Virus record (IMG/VR): IMGVR_UViG_3300017528_000216
Location: 1 to 47,950 of that record
Source: a virus
Length of the DNA: 47,950 bases
Strand: one strand, 5' to 3'
Position 1 is the stretch's first letter, and each line of letters begins with the position of its first letter. Positions 40,001-47,227 of this stretch are shown here, one piece after another. A model generated the notes under the pieces. It was not told the origin of the DNA and ran no database searches. It saw only the letters and a list, made by a program, of their open reading frames with translations. The translations under genes and the position numbers were made by a program.

Positions 40001-40670
40001 GCGGGCCGACATTTGCTGCCGTGTCCACATAAGATTTATTGGCCGCATCTGAGGCCGACGTTGGATCGGCAAGGTTAGTGATTTTGAAACCAGCAATCGA
40101 CACATCCGCAGTAGGTGGAGCAACGGTATCTAGTCTCAGTGCGCCAAGGGTGGTGTTGATCGTTCCGATGGCCGAAGTGTTGCTGGCAATATTACCCTGC
40201 ATCGCAGTGTTAGCACTGGCCTGCGCGGTCGAAATTGGTTTGTTGGCGTCGCTCGTGTTATCGACGTTATTTAAGCTCAACGCCACTTTCGCCGTGGCAG
40301 CGTCCATGAAGGTTGGCTCGTCAGTCGAGCCAGTACCGTTGCCGAAGAACGTGAACGCTGGCTGTGAACTAAAGATCGCGCTGGCCGACCAGTTATCGGC
40401 CCCATCATTACTGAAGCTCACAGGACTGATGAAAATGCCTGGAAAGGAAAGTGTAATGGAAGTCACCCCACCACCGCCTCCACCACCACCGCCACCACCG
40501 ACCACATTTACGCCGTTTACCTGAAGCTGACTGGGATTGAAGTTGACTACTCCGGTATTAAGAACATGGCGGGTCAGGGCATCCACCACCACAGCTTCGA
40601 CTGCGTAAAGGGTTGAAAAACCCACGCTCAGTCCACAAAAGACAAGTGTAAGTAAGGTTTTGCGTATCAT
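37008..40670 (-). CDS. Long tail-fibre-like protein with signal peptide and FN3 domain
   Basis: A 1220-aa product. The N-terminus is hydrophobic and Sec-like (LLTLVFCGLSVGFSTLYAVE). An 11-Gly run lies at residues 58-68. Repeats follow, including FFGNGTGSTDEPTFMDAATA, KGNSTGSTAVPTNLSV and FYGNSSGSAAAPTFMSAATA. These spaced 'GN-(S/T)G' units are usual in phage fibres. An FN3 domain with INLSWTDNSTNETGFEVFRS lies near residues 975-1065, and a C-terminal beta domain ends at ASGTGNWFKTWH. The repeats are long, variable-region-like, suggesting receptor contact. Confidence 0.8.
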   Translation of the reverse strand: MIRKTLLTLVFCGLSVGFSTLYAVEAVVVDALTRHVLNTGVVNFNPSQLQVNGVNVVGGGGGGGGGGGVTSITLSFPGIFISPVSFSNDGADNWSASAIFSSQPAFTFFGNGTGSTDEPTFMDAATAKVALSLNNVDNTSDANKPISTAQASANTAMQGNIASNTSAIGTINTTLGALRLDTVAPPTADVSIAGFKITNLADPTSASDAANKSYVDTAANVGPPHPAVLTASTANLTLSGEQTIDGVLTSASRVLVKNQSTASQNGIYVTAAGAWSRATDADTGTEVSGSVFVSSGTTQTATSWGVTTPQPITINSTSIAYTLTGTGGTTYSAGSGLALTANTFSLATMPARTVKGNSTGSTAVPTNLSVTETGLSFMSLGNPGIIAFPRINADNSVSTLSDTGFRSAIGAGTVTTLTRVNNVTDLLSISIATPGTTPEITFDKPNASALTFYGNSSGSAAAPTFMSAATARTTLGGTTVGQNLFTLTNPGAQTYPRINNDNTVTAISATTLRTDISAGQVDSQVTLANNGTSAAPATWTTGATAVIETVALSSIDRVITLPPAASYPAGRRIIYTDNVTTGNFGRSFRRNGTNTLNGGTADFRPFIGGATGVYGGKSVEFENVNQTGWQVVTTASTITAFQDPSDATQKVIVDVSNQPSGQTPPWKFAPANIGDSVSVVPTNAGTEGVLTNINSSGSVSKGPISPTNLSPNVFTIGTKDNTIASGTTVNVTNTCSLGTCIDTVWIAGNLAGTLTITLPDAGLYKPANFIKVVDFSGSVSTSHPVTVTSTNGTDTFNYGPLSVTFDEANGTRFYSSDGTSNWSVPSQKATVNQGFQILSTSGGNVTLNPDPTVSGAQKAYISLGNGVNNLLIPSPFDGMQVLLMLVQPGSGAAGTINLPIDSATSGGGAGLVTLTATNGATDQLKGVYVGGSGVWEWEQPITNFTTATLPAAPSALSAVVGSPASTAINLSWTDNSTNETGFEVFRSVTNNTSYGTSPITTRGVGVTTYTNTGLTPGTLYYYKVRSVNTGGQSSFATEASATTTAACSSLGDSFLPVSTSGSTFGTGTTQWLATKFTATAGNTAICRIDVALFYTGASRDGTVTAYIYADNAGVPALAPAGIVATSTNSPMPTYADLFAIGSTATLGIATPTSFTFSGVSLTANTTYWIVLKTSVIDTTGKHPNWVSGTAAGKAIQKSSDPTVSWTGVASGTGNWFKTWH

Positions 40671-40948
40671 GGCAAAAATCCGGCAACGACCTGCCAGTGT
40701 CGGGTTAAATCATCTGCGGGTTGGATTTGGGAAGTGTCGGCGGGGTTAGCGGCATCGGCCTGCAATTCGACTTCAGCCCCTACCCGGCTGGTTCCAGTTC
40801 CAGTGATGATGTCAAAGACTGAACCGTTGGCTAGGCCGACAGTGGGAACCAGTGAGAGGGAGAGGCGATCGGTGATGTCGAAGCGAGTAATCCGAACGCT
40901 CTCTGAACTGGGGAACGCCTGTGAAAAATCAAGGATAGGTGAGCTCAT
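40667..40948 (-). CDS. Small hypothetical tail-region protein
   Basis: A 93-aa product that overlaps its neighbours (ATGA). DITDRLSLSLVPTVGLANGS then FDIITGTGTSRVGAEVELQA forms beta strands; a short acidic end follows. Not recognised. Its place between adaptor and fibre suggests a tail attachment or fibre connector. Confidence 0.65.
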   Translation of the reverse strand: MSSPILDFSQAFPSSESVRITRFDITDRLSLSLVPTVGLANGSVFDIITGTGTSRVGAEVELQADAANPADTSQIQPADDLTRHWQVVAGFLP

Positions 40949-42525
40949 ACGAAATCTGCTTTATCGCATAACCAATTTGAGAAGTAGTCGTCCTCCAACG
41001 CGCTCCACGGAGCCGACACCCACGGAATGACGCGGCTGCCGACGCTGTTCTGTCGGACTTCCAGATCAAGGAGGGATTGAAGGGAGGCGTCCGCCTTCAT
41101 CTTGCACTCCGCTGCCCCCGGCTTATCTCCCAGCTTGGAATAGGCGTCGGAGGTAGCCATGTGAATCAGGTAATTGGCAATGTTACGAATACCCGGAGTG
41201 TCCTCGTCCTGAACCAAAGGTTTCATCGCGCGCTTGCCTAAAACCAGACAGTGATGGGCGGCAGTTGAGTGCGGCTGAATCCAAAGCCGCATCCGTTTGC
41301 GCTCCCGCTCGTAGCTGCGGAGCGTTCCAAGATTAACGCCACTGGCGGCTCCGGTAATAGTGATGTCGCCAACCGTAAGCTGCTTGGCCGCGGTCAGAGG
41401 GGTGTCGTAGGTGAAGCCGGTGTAAACTGGACTGGTGCCATTGAGATTGACCGACTCCTGCAAAATGTCTCCCGCGCTCTCCCCGCGAACCATGATCGGC
41501 GTGTTGTCACTGGCATCGGTGCTCACAAAAGCCAGCCGCTCGCGGATGGGTGGGAGGCGTGATACCGCTACCGGAGTCAAGATGGTGTAGGCCACAGGAA
41601 ATCCAGTAGCTTGCTCAAAGATGGTGGGAGTGATGGCGAAGTAGGTCGAGAGATCGACTGGCCCGAGGGTAAGCCCTTTGGTGTCGGCACGGCACTGAAT
41701 CACGCTTGAGAAATACCAAGGGAGAATCACCTGCTCGCCATCGGAATCCACTTGGGCCATGACCAAGCTCTCTGGCCAGAGGTAGGCGTCATAGACCTGG
41801 ACGTAATTGCGCCGGAGAAATTCTCTCACCATTATGCCCACATCCGGCGTCCACTGACCGATCCGCGCGCAAACTGCGTCAGTCATTTCCGCGAGGCTGT
41901 TCCCCGCAACGGTCAAATTCTTCGCCCTGCGCGGCACATTGGTTTGCGACTGTTCCAACGCGACGGCATCGGCAAATAGCTTCTCGGCTTCGGCAAACTT
42001 CTGCTGCGCTTTGCCGTACTGTCGGTGGTACTCCAGCATGTCGGCTTCGCCGTAAGCCAGCAAAACCTGATCTATCCCGCGAATGATCGGGCTGTCGCCG
42101 TCATTAACCAGCGGTGGCAGAGCCTTCTTTCCGATCACCAGCATTGAACCGATTACCGCTGGAATCGGGTAAAGCCTGATGCGCTTGGTGGCGTCGTCCT
42201 CAGTGTACTCCTGGTAGTACTGAGGAATGCCAGTGCGCTCGAAAATGTTCGGATCAGTCTCGACAAAGTAAGTGTCATCAACTGGATCGAGGAAATGATC
42301 GCCGTAACGGATGGAAAGGACGCGATCGACTCCGCTGGGGAGAGCCACGCTGTCGGTGCCAGCGACCGAAGCAATGGTGTCGCGCCGACGACCGTCACGC
42401 CAGTCGAAACGGTAATAAACCCACTGGTAGCGATTCTGGATAAATGCCTTGCAGGTTGTCTGCGAATCGGAGTCGGTGGTGCCGACCTTTTTGCAGATGA
42501 TCGAGCTATAGCCGCCCAAGTCCAT
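40945..42525 (-). CDS. Tail adaptor/tubular protein with internal duplication
   Basis: A 526-aa product made of two related halves. First half: FIQNRYQWVYYRF (28-40), PNIFERTGIPQYYQ (92-105), LVIGKKALPPLV (129-140). Second half: FLRRNYVQVYDAYLW (236-250), PTIFEQATGFPVAYT (300-314), LVLGKRAMKPLV (427-438). The second half has an inserted beta domain of about 80 residues (318-400). Each half resembles the podoviral gp4/gp11-type adaptor that binds the portal with helical bundles and a beta domain. It is normally a single domain of 180-220 aa, so this is a fused pair. Confidence 0.75.
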   Translation of the reverse strand: MDLGGYSSIICKKVGTTDSDSQTTCKAFIQNRYQWVYYRFDWRDGRRRDTIASVAGTDSVALPSGVDRVLSIRYGDHFLDPVDDTYFVETDPNIFERTGIPQYYQEYTEDDATKRIRLYPIPAVIGSMLVIGKKALPPLVNDGDSPIIRGIDQVLLAYGEADMLEYHRQYGKAQQKFAEAEKLFADAVALEQSQTNVPRRAKNLTVAGNSLAEMTDAVCARIGQWTPDVGIMVREFLRRNYVQVYDAYLWPESLVMAQVDSDGEQVILPWYFSSVIQCRADTKGLTLGPVDLSTYFAITPTIFEQATGFPVAYTILTPVAVSRLPPIRERLAFVSTDASDNTPIMVRGESAGDILQESVNLNGTSPVYTGFTYDTPLTAAKQLTVGDITITGAASGVNLGTLRSYERERKRMRLWIQPHSTAAHHCLVLGKRAMKPLVQDEDTPGIRNIANYLIHMATSDAYSKLGDKPGAAECKMKADASLQSLLDLEVRQNSVGSRVIPWVSAPWSALEDDYFSNWLCDKADFV

Positions 42526-42944
42526 TATTGTCCTCCTCCTCCCTGACCATTGTAAGTCGCGCTGGCGATTGCCGAATCAGTCAGGCCAGTCTTGTAACCC
42601 AATGCCTTAACCGTCTTGCTGGCGTTGCCAGTGACGCTTATGGTTCCACCGTAAACCAAGGTGCTGCCCTGCGGAGTCGCGCCGCTGTGAACTGGTGTCG
42701 TGCCTGGAGTGTTGGATACCGTATAAAAGATAGTGGCACCAGAAGTCGCGCACGTAATGGAAACTGAAATTGGCTGATCGCCGCTGGAAGGAAACATCAC
42801 CGGAGTCGCCACTACTGTTCCCGGTATCGGAGTCGGTGTGGGCGTAGGCGTCGCGCCCGGAGGGGTTGGAGCGGGGCCAGTTTCGGCCACCATCGAAAAC
42901 GGCAGGCCGAGTTGAGCTAGAAAGAGAGCGAGTAGGGCTACCAT
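42525..42944 (-). CDS. Secreted-type protein with Pro-Thr linker and chitobiase-C-like domain
   Basis: A 139-aa product. Signal peptide MVALLALFLAQLGLPFSMVA, then a short Pro-Thr linker (PTPTPTPTPIPG), then a compact beta domain with ISVSITCATSGATIFYTVSN and KTVKALGYKTGLTDSAIASA. The latter is the chitobiase/beta-hexosaminidase C-terminal-like module, common in verrucomicrobial exoproteins ('SG-TI-YT---G-P'). The end is GQGGGGQ. It lies among tail genes. Confidence 0.7.
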   Translation of the reverse strand: MVALLALFLAQLGLPFSMVAETGPAPTPPGATPTPTPTPIPGTVVATPVMFPSSGDQPISVSITCATSGATIFYTVSNTPGTTPVHSGATPQGSTLVYGGTISVTGNASKTVKALGYKTGLTDSAIASATYNGQGGGGQ

Positions 42945-43634
42945 TTAATAGTTCTGGCTCGCGGTTCCGTAAACTACGCTTCCGATGTGGATGAAGGTGT
43001 AGAGATCAGTCTTGTTTACCGTGGCTGTTTGGGTCGGAGCCGTGCCACCTCTCCATGTGATCCCACCTGCCACTGTGAAAGCTGCGGTGTAAGGCCCGCC
43101 AGAAGCGGCTTGCTTTATGGCGACTGTCACCGTTTCGCCATCTGAAATGTTTGTCAGGGTGTAAGTGGTATTGCCAGCAAGAGTGCGGCTGAAGGTTCGG
43201 GCGATTGAGCAATCAACGGTCGTCCCACCAGCGGTATTGGTAGCATCTGAGGTGTCAGCGGGAGTGAGAAGTCGGAAAGTTGGCGCTGCCGCCGCTCCAC
43301 TGTTCGGGCCTCCCAAGAAAGTGTTGGCAGTTCTGGTTGTGGTTGTGACAACGGCGCTCCCAGCGCCAAGGAGGTTGGCCAGTGATACTGCTTTGAGGGT
43401 ACTGGTGGAGGCTTGGTTGAACAGGAAAACATCGGTCGTGAGGGGAGTTGCAGTAGCCTTGTTAGAAAGGAAGGTCGAGAGGATGGTTGCGCTATCCACC
43501 AAGGTATTGAGATCGGATGCGTGAACCGTATCCCCATCAGTGAAGGTGTGACCTTTGGAAAGGTCTTGCGCGTAAAGCTGGCTGAAAGCCAGAGTTATGA
43601 ATCCCGTTAATGAGAATATTACCCTATAACGCAT
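42945..43634 (-). CDS. Secreted-type tail-region protein
   Basis: A 229-aa product. Signal peptide MRYRVIFSLTGFITLAFSQL with an AQ end, then LSKGHTFTDGDTVHASDLNT and a Thr/Ala-rich beta part. 'TFTDGDTV-A-DLN-LV-' is a common opening of phage structural proteins, here preceded by a leader. The end has TVAGGITWRGGTAPTQT then YTFIHIGSVVYG. RBS AAGGAAT. It probably forms part of the tail appendage. Confidence 0.7.
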   Translation of the reverse strand: MRYRVIFSLTGFITLAFSQLYAQDLSKGHTFTDGDTVHASDLNTLVDSATILSTFLSNKATATPLTTDVFLFNQASTSTLKAVSLANLLGAGSAVVTTTTRTANTFLGGPNSGAAAAPTFRLLTPADTSDATNTAGGTTVDCSIARTFSRTLAGNTTYTLTNISDGETVTVAIKQAASGGPYTAAFTVAGGITWRGGTAPTQTATVNKTDLYTFIHIGSVVYGTASQNY

Positions 43635-43655
43635 AACGATATATTCCTTTTAACA

Positions 43656-44357
43656 TCAGTCGCTCTCGTCCATGTAAGCCACCACCGGACTGCCGCTGGC
43701 CGCGATAACCTGGATCAGCGCAGTGCCGCGCCACTCGATTGATTCCCCTGCTTTAATCGGCATCCCGTTGGCAGTCGTTACCGTGGCCGGTCCCACATAG
43801 ACCGTGATAGTGGTATCGGTGTTTTTGAGGATTGCCCGACGACGGGTGGCGTTAGCGGCAACGAGGGTGCCTGCGCTGCCGGAGGTAGTGACTTGGCCAG
43901 TCGCAGTGGTAGTGACGAACGCTCCTTTTACATTTAGCGCAGTCGTCAGGTTCGGCTGATCGGTGGCAATAACGACCCGCGGAGTCGATGCGCTCTTGTT
44001 GCCCGAGTTGGTATCAACCGTAGTCGGCCAGTTGGATTCGGTGGTGCGTAAACCACCAGCGGTGGTCAGCGACAACGCACTCGTTTGCGCGGTGGTATAG
44101 GAAGGAGCAGCCGTGGTCACTGCCGCTAGGCCCAACATGCCGGATTGACCGGAGGTGGTTGATCCCTGCGTGACCACGCCAGAGGAGCCGCCGCTAATGG
44201 TGAGCCCGCCGTCGTTGCCAACAAGCAGGAAATGGAATAATCCATCAGCGCCGATCCCACCGATCATCTGGCCTTGATTTAGAGCGGTGCCTGGTTGACC
44301 GATGTCAGCGCCGTAGGCAAACGCTGGAATTAAGAGTAGGAGTAGTAGTTTTTTCAT
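43656..44357 (-). CDS. Secreted-type structural protein with phage appendage motif
   Basis: A 233-aa product. A signal peptide (MKKLLLLLLIPAFAYGADIG) is followed by a Gly/Thr-rich section and NKSASTPRVVIATDQPNLTT, then ALNVK. The latter is a signature of phage appendage or capsid-fibre proteins in uncultured phages. The C-terminal part has RRRAILKNTDTTITVYVGPA then GESIEWRGTALIQVIA, a small beta barrel. Thus a virion module is fused to a leader. It lies between the lysis cassette and other tail genes. Confidence 0.75.
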   Translation of the reverse strand: MKKLLLLLLIPAFAYGADIGQPGTALNQGQMIGGIGADGLFHFLLVGNDGGLTISGGSSGVVTQGSTTSGQSGMLGLAAVTTAAPSYTTAQTSALSLTTAGGLRTTESNWPTTVDTNSGNKSASTPRVVIATDQPNLTTALNVKGAFVTTTATGQVTTSGSAGTLVAANATRRRAILKNTDTTITVYVGPATVTTANGMPIKAGESIEWRGTALIQVIAASGSPVVAYMDESD

Positions 44358-44891
44358 TTAGAGATAATGCGCGCCGCCGAGTACCCGATAATCGACGGAC
44401 AGTATTCCTTTGTTTATGGTTCCGCCGAGCTTCTGGAAGGCGACGGGTGTTAGGTCTATTCCGTGGTTGGTGTAACGGGCTGGGCCTAAATCAATCAGTG
44501 GCACATCGAGCCAGTTCCCAGCCGGGGTGCCAACTCTTACCTTGGTAAACCAAGGAATGCGCGGGAGCGGTGAACCCTCAGTAGCAGCGAGGCCGAAGCC
44601 GTGCATGGGTAGAGCGCAACCCACAACATCGGGAGTTTTGAGAGTGCTGACTCCGCTCGCGGTTTCACCGTTGTCCTGCTTGTCCAGCGCGGTGCCGAAC
44701 CATGTGGCGAGAACGCCCCGGACAACAAGATCAGGGCCGACGACTACGGCGTGGAAATAAAAACCTTTGTCTCCGATAAGAAGTTCCTGCGGAGGAGCTT
44801 TCTTGGAAAACTCCATGAAGCGCGAATGCCGCCAACTCATCCGGCGTTGCAAGGGAACGTGTTTTTTATAGCGGGCTGGTTTAAGACTCAT
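44358..44891 (-). CDS. RlpA-like double-psi beta-barrel protein (putative endolysin)
   Basis: From the ATG at 44891, overlapping the papain-gene stop as ATGA, 177 aa. A basic N-terminus is followed by the barrel: ATWFGTALDKQDNGETASGV (62-81), then VGCALPM, PWFTKVRVGTPAG, PLIDLGPARY and GIDLTPVAFQKLGG (about 144-157). These resemble RlpA and lytic-transglycosylase 3D/DPBB domains with an Asp in IDLGP. Likely a peptidoglycan-cleaving lysin. There is no signal peptide, so it would need a holin or wall access. Confidence 0.75.
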   Translation of the reverse strand: MSLKPARYKKHVPLQRRMSWRHSRFMEFSKKAPPQELLIGDKGFYFHAVVVGPDLVVRGVLATWFGTALDKQDNGETASGVSTLKTPDVVGCALPMHGFGLAATEGSPLPRIPWFTKVRVGTPAGNWLDVPLIDLGPARYTNHGIDLTPVAFQKLGGTINKGILSVDYRVLGGAHYL

Positions 44892-45673
44892 GTTACACCT
44901 ACCTCCTCGATTAACCGGATTGACCACAGATCGTCGGCCAGATTTGCGTCGAGCAAGTACTCGTAGGGCATGGTGAAGTACCCGTTTACTCCCCAGTCGG
45001 TGCCCCATGAGTTACGAACAATGATGATTTGCTTGTCGTGATCGTAGCCGCAGCCGACTACGGCGTGACCGCCCAGCATCGTTTCTTCCTGTTTCGGGTA
45101 TTGGAGGACTCCGCTTTTGGCCACCTCATCACTTTCAAATCCATCGTAAACGCTGAATCCAAAGGCGAATGGAAAACCATCAGCTAGACAACCGCGAACG
45201 TCCTCGATCCGCTGACAGACTCGCTCATAAGCGATGGCCTGATGTTTCTTAGCCTCGCGATAGGATTTGCGCGGCGGCTTCTTAGAAAATTTGTCGATCT
45301 CGTATGGCCACATTTCTTCGGGCGGCGCACCGTCAGCGGACACAACTTTGATCCCGCTCCGAATCTGAGCACCGGAATCCTCCCCAGTCGTGCCTTCCAT
45401 TACTCGCTCGCCATAATAGATAAAAAGGCGGGATGGAGTGAAGTTTTCGCCGCCACCGGGCTGTTTCAGTTGGGCATATTCCAAGAGCCCAGCGATAGAT
45501 TGGGCGGTACAACTGCCAAGGTCGCCCTGGTCATAGCAGGGAGGAAAGTGGTCGCGCAAATCAACCAGTGCAGGCAACGGTTCTACCCTCGGTCGAGCTA
45601 CGCGAAGCTTATCTCGGTGATCCGGCAAATCCGGCTTCCAGCCGTACCACTTAATGTTGAGCGGTTTTGGCAT
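44888..45673 (-). CDS. Papain-like cysteine peptidase (C1 family)
   Basis: From the ATG at 45673, 261 aa. A proline-rich propeptide-like beginning is followed by the catalytic triad region: CYDQGDLGSCTAQSIAG (Q49, C55), GGHAVVGCGYDH (H203) and VRNSWGTDWGVNGYFTMP (N221). All papain active-site positions are present. There is no secretory signal. Phage-borne papain-like enzymes are rare. It lies between a lipoprotein and an RlpA-like lysin, so cross-bridge or envelope peptide cleavage during lysis or entry is plausible. Host-targeted proteolysis is the alternative. Confidence 0.9.
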   Translation of the reverse strand: MPKPLNIKWYGWKPDLPDHRDKLRVARPRVEPLPALVDLRDHFPPCYDQGDLGSCTAQSIAGLLEYAQLKQPGGGENFTPSRLFIYYGERVMEGTTGEDSGAQIRSGIKVVSADGAPPEEMWPYEIDKFSKKPPRKSYREAKKHQAIAYERVCQRIEDVRGCLADGFPFAFGFSVYDGFESDEVAKSGVLQYPKQEETMLGGHAVVGCGYDHDKQIIIVRNSWGTDWGVNGYFTMPYEYLLDANLADDLWSIRLIEEVGVT

Positions 45674-45932
45674 AGGCGTGGGGACGGGCCGCGATTTCGC
45701 GCAGAGCGCCAGCCGGAACATTCGGATATTTGGCGCTGAGTTTGCCGACAGTGGTGGCTTGAGTGTTTGCTCCCTCTTTTGTTCCGAGGAATCCGATGAC
45801 GGTTATTGCGGTTGAAGCAATGTCGGCAATAAGCTGCTGATTTTTGGGATCATTGAGCCATCCCTGTGCCGTCTGCATGGAAGCGCATCCGGTGTAAATC
45901 AACAATAGAGCTAAAGTTACGAGTTTTTTCAT
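45651..45932 (-). CDS. Small lipoprotein (spanin-like candidate)
   Basis: A 93-aa product with lipoprotein signal MKKLVTLALLLIYTGCASMQ, with lipobox YTGC. The mature part begins TAQGWLNDPKNQQ and contains IADIASTAITVIGFLGTKEG, possibly a second hydrophobic segment. It overlaps the papain gene by 23 bases. Position in the lysis cassette and lipid anchoring fit an outer-membrane spanin subunit (Rz1-like); the sequence is not diagnostic. Confidence 0.65.
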   Translation of the reverse strand: MKKLVTLALLLIYTGCASMQTAQGWLNDPKNQQLIADIASTAITVIGFLGTKEGANTQATTVGKLSAKYPNVPAGALREIAARPHAYAKTAQH

Positions 45933-46063
45933 CGGAATAAGACTGCGAGCGCCACAAAGATGATGGCTACGGGAAGCAGTGGCGCTGGCAAGCCGTAGGT
46001 TAGGAGAACAAAAATGATCGCCAGTATGGCGAGGACGTTGGAGGCGGTTAGGTAGGATTTCAT
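45929..46063 (-). CDS. Small membrane protein, two helices
   Basis: From the ATG at 46063, overlapping the upstream stop as ATGA, 44 aa. VLAILAIIFVLLTYGL and LLPVAIIFVALAVLF are two membrane helices separated by PAP. Holin-like size and shape. A start at 46150 would add a soluble, non-conserved-looking stretch and is unlikely. Confidence 0.65.
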   Translation of the reverse strand: MKSYLTASNVLAILAIIFVLLTYGLPAPLLPVAIIFVALAVLFR

Positions 46064-46212
46064 AGTTTCACCAGAAGGAAGATGACGATAATGAGGACAA
46101 TCAGGCCGGAGGGATACCAGCCCAGACCCCATCCGTGTGCATAAGGCCATACTGGTAGAAAGCAGAGCAGAAGAATGATAAGAACGAGGTAGATGAGGGT
46201 CGTTCTGCTCAT
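46060..46212 (-). CDS. DUF3309-like small membrane protein
   Basis: An overlooked 50-aa frame with ATGA overlaps on both ends. MSRTTLIYLVLIILLLCFLP, then VWPYAHGWGLGWYPSG and a second helix LIVLIIVIFLLVKL. The order 'helix-LP-WP---GWG--P-G---helix' is the pattern of DUF3309, seen in bacteria and phages. Function unknown; it may contribute to membrane permeabilisation. Confidence 0.75.
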   Translation of the reverse strand: MSRTTLIYLVLIILLLCFLPVWPYAHGWGLGWYPSGLIVLIIVIFLLVKL

Positions 46213-46466
46213 TTCTTTTCCCTTTTGACTAAGGTTTCTCTGTGAAATTGGAGCGGGGGATTGGGTAACTCGCTCTCGCTGCTTTGTGCAAAGGTAGTGG
46301 AAAGGAAGGCTTTGAGTGCGGTAGCTCCTGCCACCAGTCCGGCAAGGATGGCGGTGATGGTCTGACGCCGATCCATCGGCTTGTCAGAGGACAGAAGTGC
46401 CATGACAGGGGTGATAGCACCGATGATGGTGTAAAGAGCGCCTTGGATTAACAGTTGTTTGCTCAT
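46209..46466 (-). CDS. Holin-like membrane protein
   Basis: An 85-aa product. LIQGALYTIIGAITPVMALL and ITAILAGLVAGATALKAFLS are two membrane helices linked by a charged turn (SSDKPMDRRQ). A Ser/Pro-rich acidic-to-basic tail ends in KREKK. Typical class II holin layout. It overlaps the next gene by ATGA. Confidence 0.75.
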   Translation of the reverse strand: MSKQLLIQGALYTIIGAITPVMALLSSDKPMDRRQTITAILAGLVAGATALKAFLSTTFAQSSESELPNPPLQFHRETLVKREKK

Positions 46467-46467
46467 T

Positions 46468-46713
46468 TTATTGTTTTCTTTCTTTTTCGCGTTCTACTAG
46501 CCATTCCAAATTGTTGTTCACTTTTTCCAGCTTCGGGTACATATCTCTGGCCAATCCCTCCAACCGCTCGATCCGGTGTTGCTGTTCGTCATTGATGTTT
46601 TCGATCTTGGAAATCCGCCCTTCGTAGCGCATCAGGAAAACAGCGAACGATCCAAGCAATGCAACTACTGTCGCGAGATTGCTCACACTGAATTTGGGAG
46701 CGTTCATCGTCAT
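46468..46713 (-). CDS. Membrane-anchored coiled-coil protein, possible i-spanin or holin partner
   Basis: An 81-aa product. One membrane helix (NLATVVALLGSFAVFLM) is followed by a coiled coil (RISKIENINDEQQHRIERLE then LEKVNNNLEWLVEREKE). An N-in membrane helix with a periplasmic coiled coil is the layout of i-spanins and of several lysis regulators. It is coupled to its neighbours. Confidence 0.7.
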   Translation of the reverse strand: MTMNAPKFSVSNLATVVALLGSFAVFLMRYEGRISKIENINDEQQHRIERLEGLARDMYPKLEKVNNNLEWLVEREKERKQ

Positions 46714-46916
46714 TCATGCGACCATACTTTCTTTAAGGTTTCCTTGGAGTATCCGGGAATCTTGAACTTCGGCCCTTGCTCACATTCCAGAGCGTAGAGG
46801 GTCTTTATCATTCGCTCCTTGAATGGGAGCGCCATTAAAGAGTCAGTGCCACGCCGGATTTTACCCGGCGTGACAAGCTCTGCTGGTTTCCCAGCCCGAT
46901 AAACCCAAGTTGGCAA
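46710..46916 (-). CDS. Small hypothetical protein before lysis cassette
   Basis: A 68-aa basic product with WVYRAGKPAELVTPGKIRRG and KERMIKTLYALECEQGPKFK. It looks like a beta hairpin followed by helix. It is coupled downstream by ATGA. No recognised family. It may be a head or tail accessory protein. Confidence 0.65.
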   Translation of the reverse strand: MPTWVYRAGKPAELVTPGKIRRGTDSLMALPFKERMIKTLYALECEQGPKFKIPGYSKETLKKVWSHE

Positions 46917-46918
46917 AC

Positions 46919-47227
46919 TTAGTAACCGGCGCTTTCTCCGGCATCCCGCGTTTGCATACTCATGTTATAAGCCCGATCCAGTTCCGACAGATCGTCAGCC
47001 GGTTCCATCGGAGTTTCCGGTAAGGGCTTATTTTGAATATCGGTAGGTTTCAACCAAGCGATACCATTGATGACGCGCGTTATCGTAGCTCCGACTTTCA
47101 CGTCAACGGTGTCTCCGACTTCCGGCGTGGTGCCGTCAATCATGAGATCGTCAACGCTGCAAGGCAGTTCTACTTCGCTCGTCCGAGTGTCGGTCGCCTG
47201 ATCTGGACTGATAGCGGTCTCCGCCAT
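46919..47227 (-). CDS. Small beta-barrel-like hypothetical protein
   Basis: A 102-aa acidic product. A strand-rich core (TPEVGDTVDVKVGATITRVI then NGIAWLKPTDIQN) lies between disordered ends. The pattern 'GD-VDVKV-GTI-R--NG' is common in small head-associated phage proteins. It starts in the stop codon of the next upstream gene. Confidence 0.65.
   Translation of the reverse strand: MAETAISPDQATDTRTSEVELPCSVDDLMIDGTTPEVGDTVDVKVGATITRVINGIAWLKPTDIQNKPLPETPMEPADDLSELDRAYNMSMQTRDAGESAGY

Noticed and set aside
40470-40505. Purine/pyrimidine tract of GGN codons as a possible regulatory repeat
   Set aside because: It simply encodes the 11-glycine run of the fibre protein.
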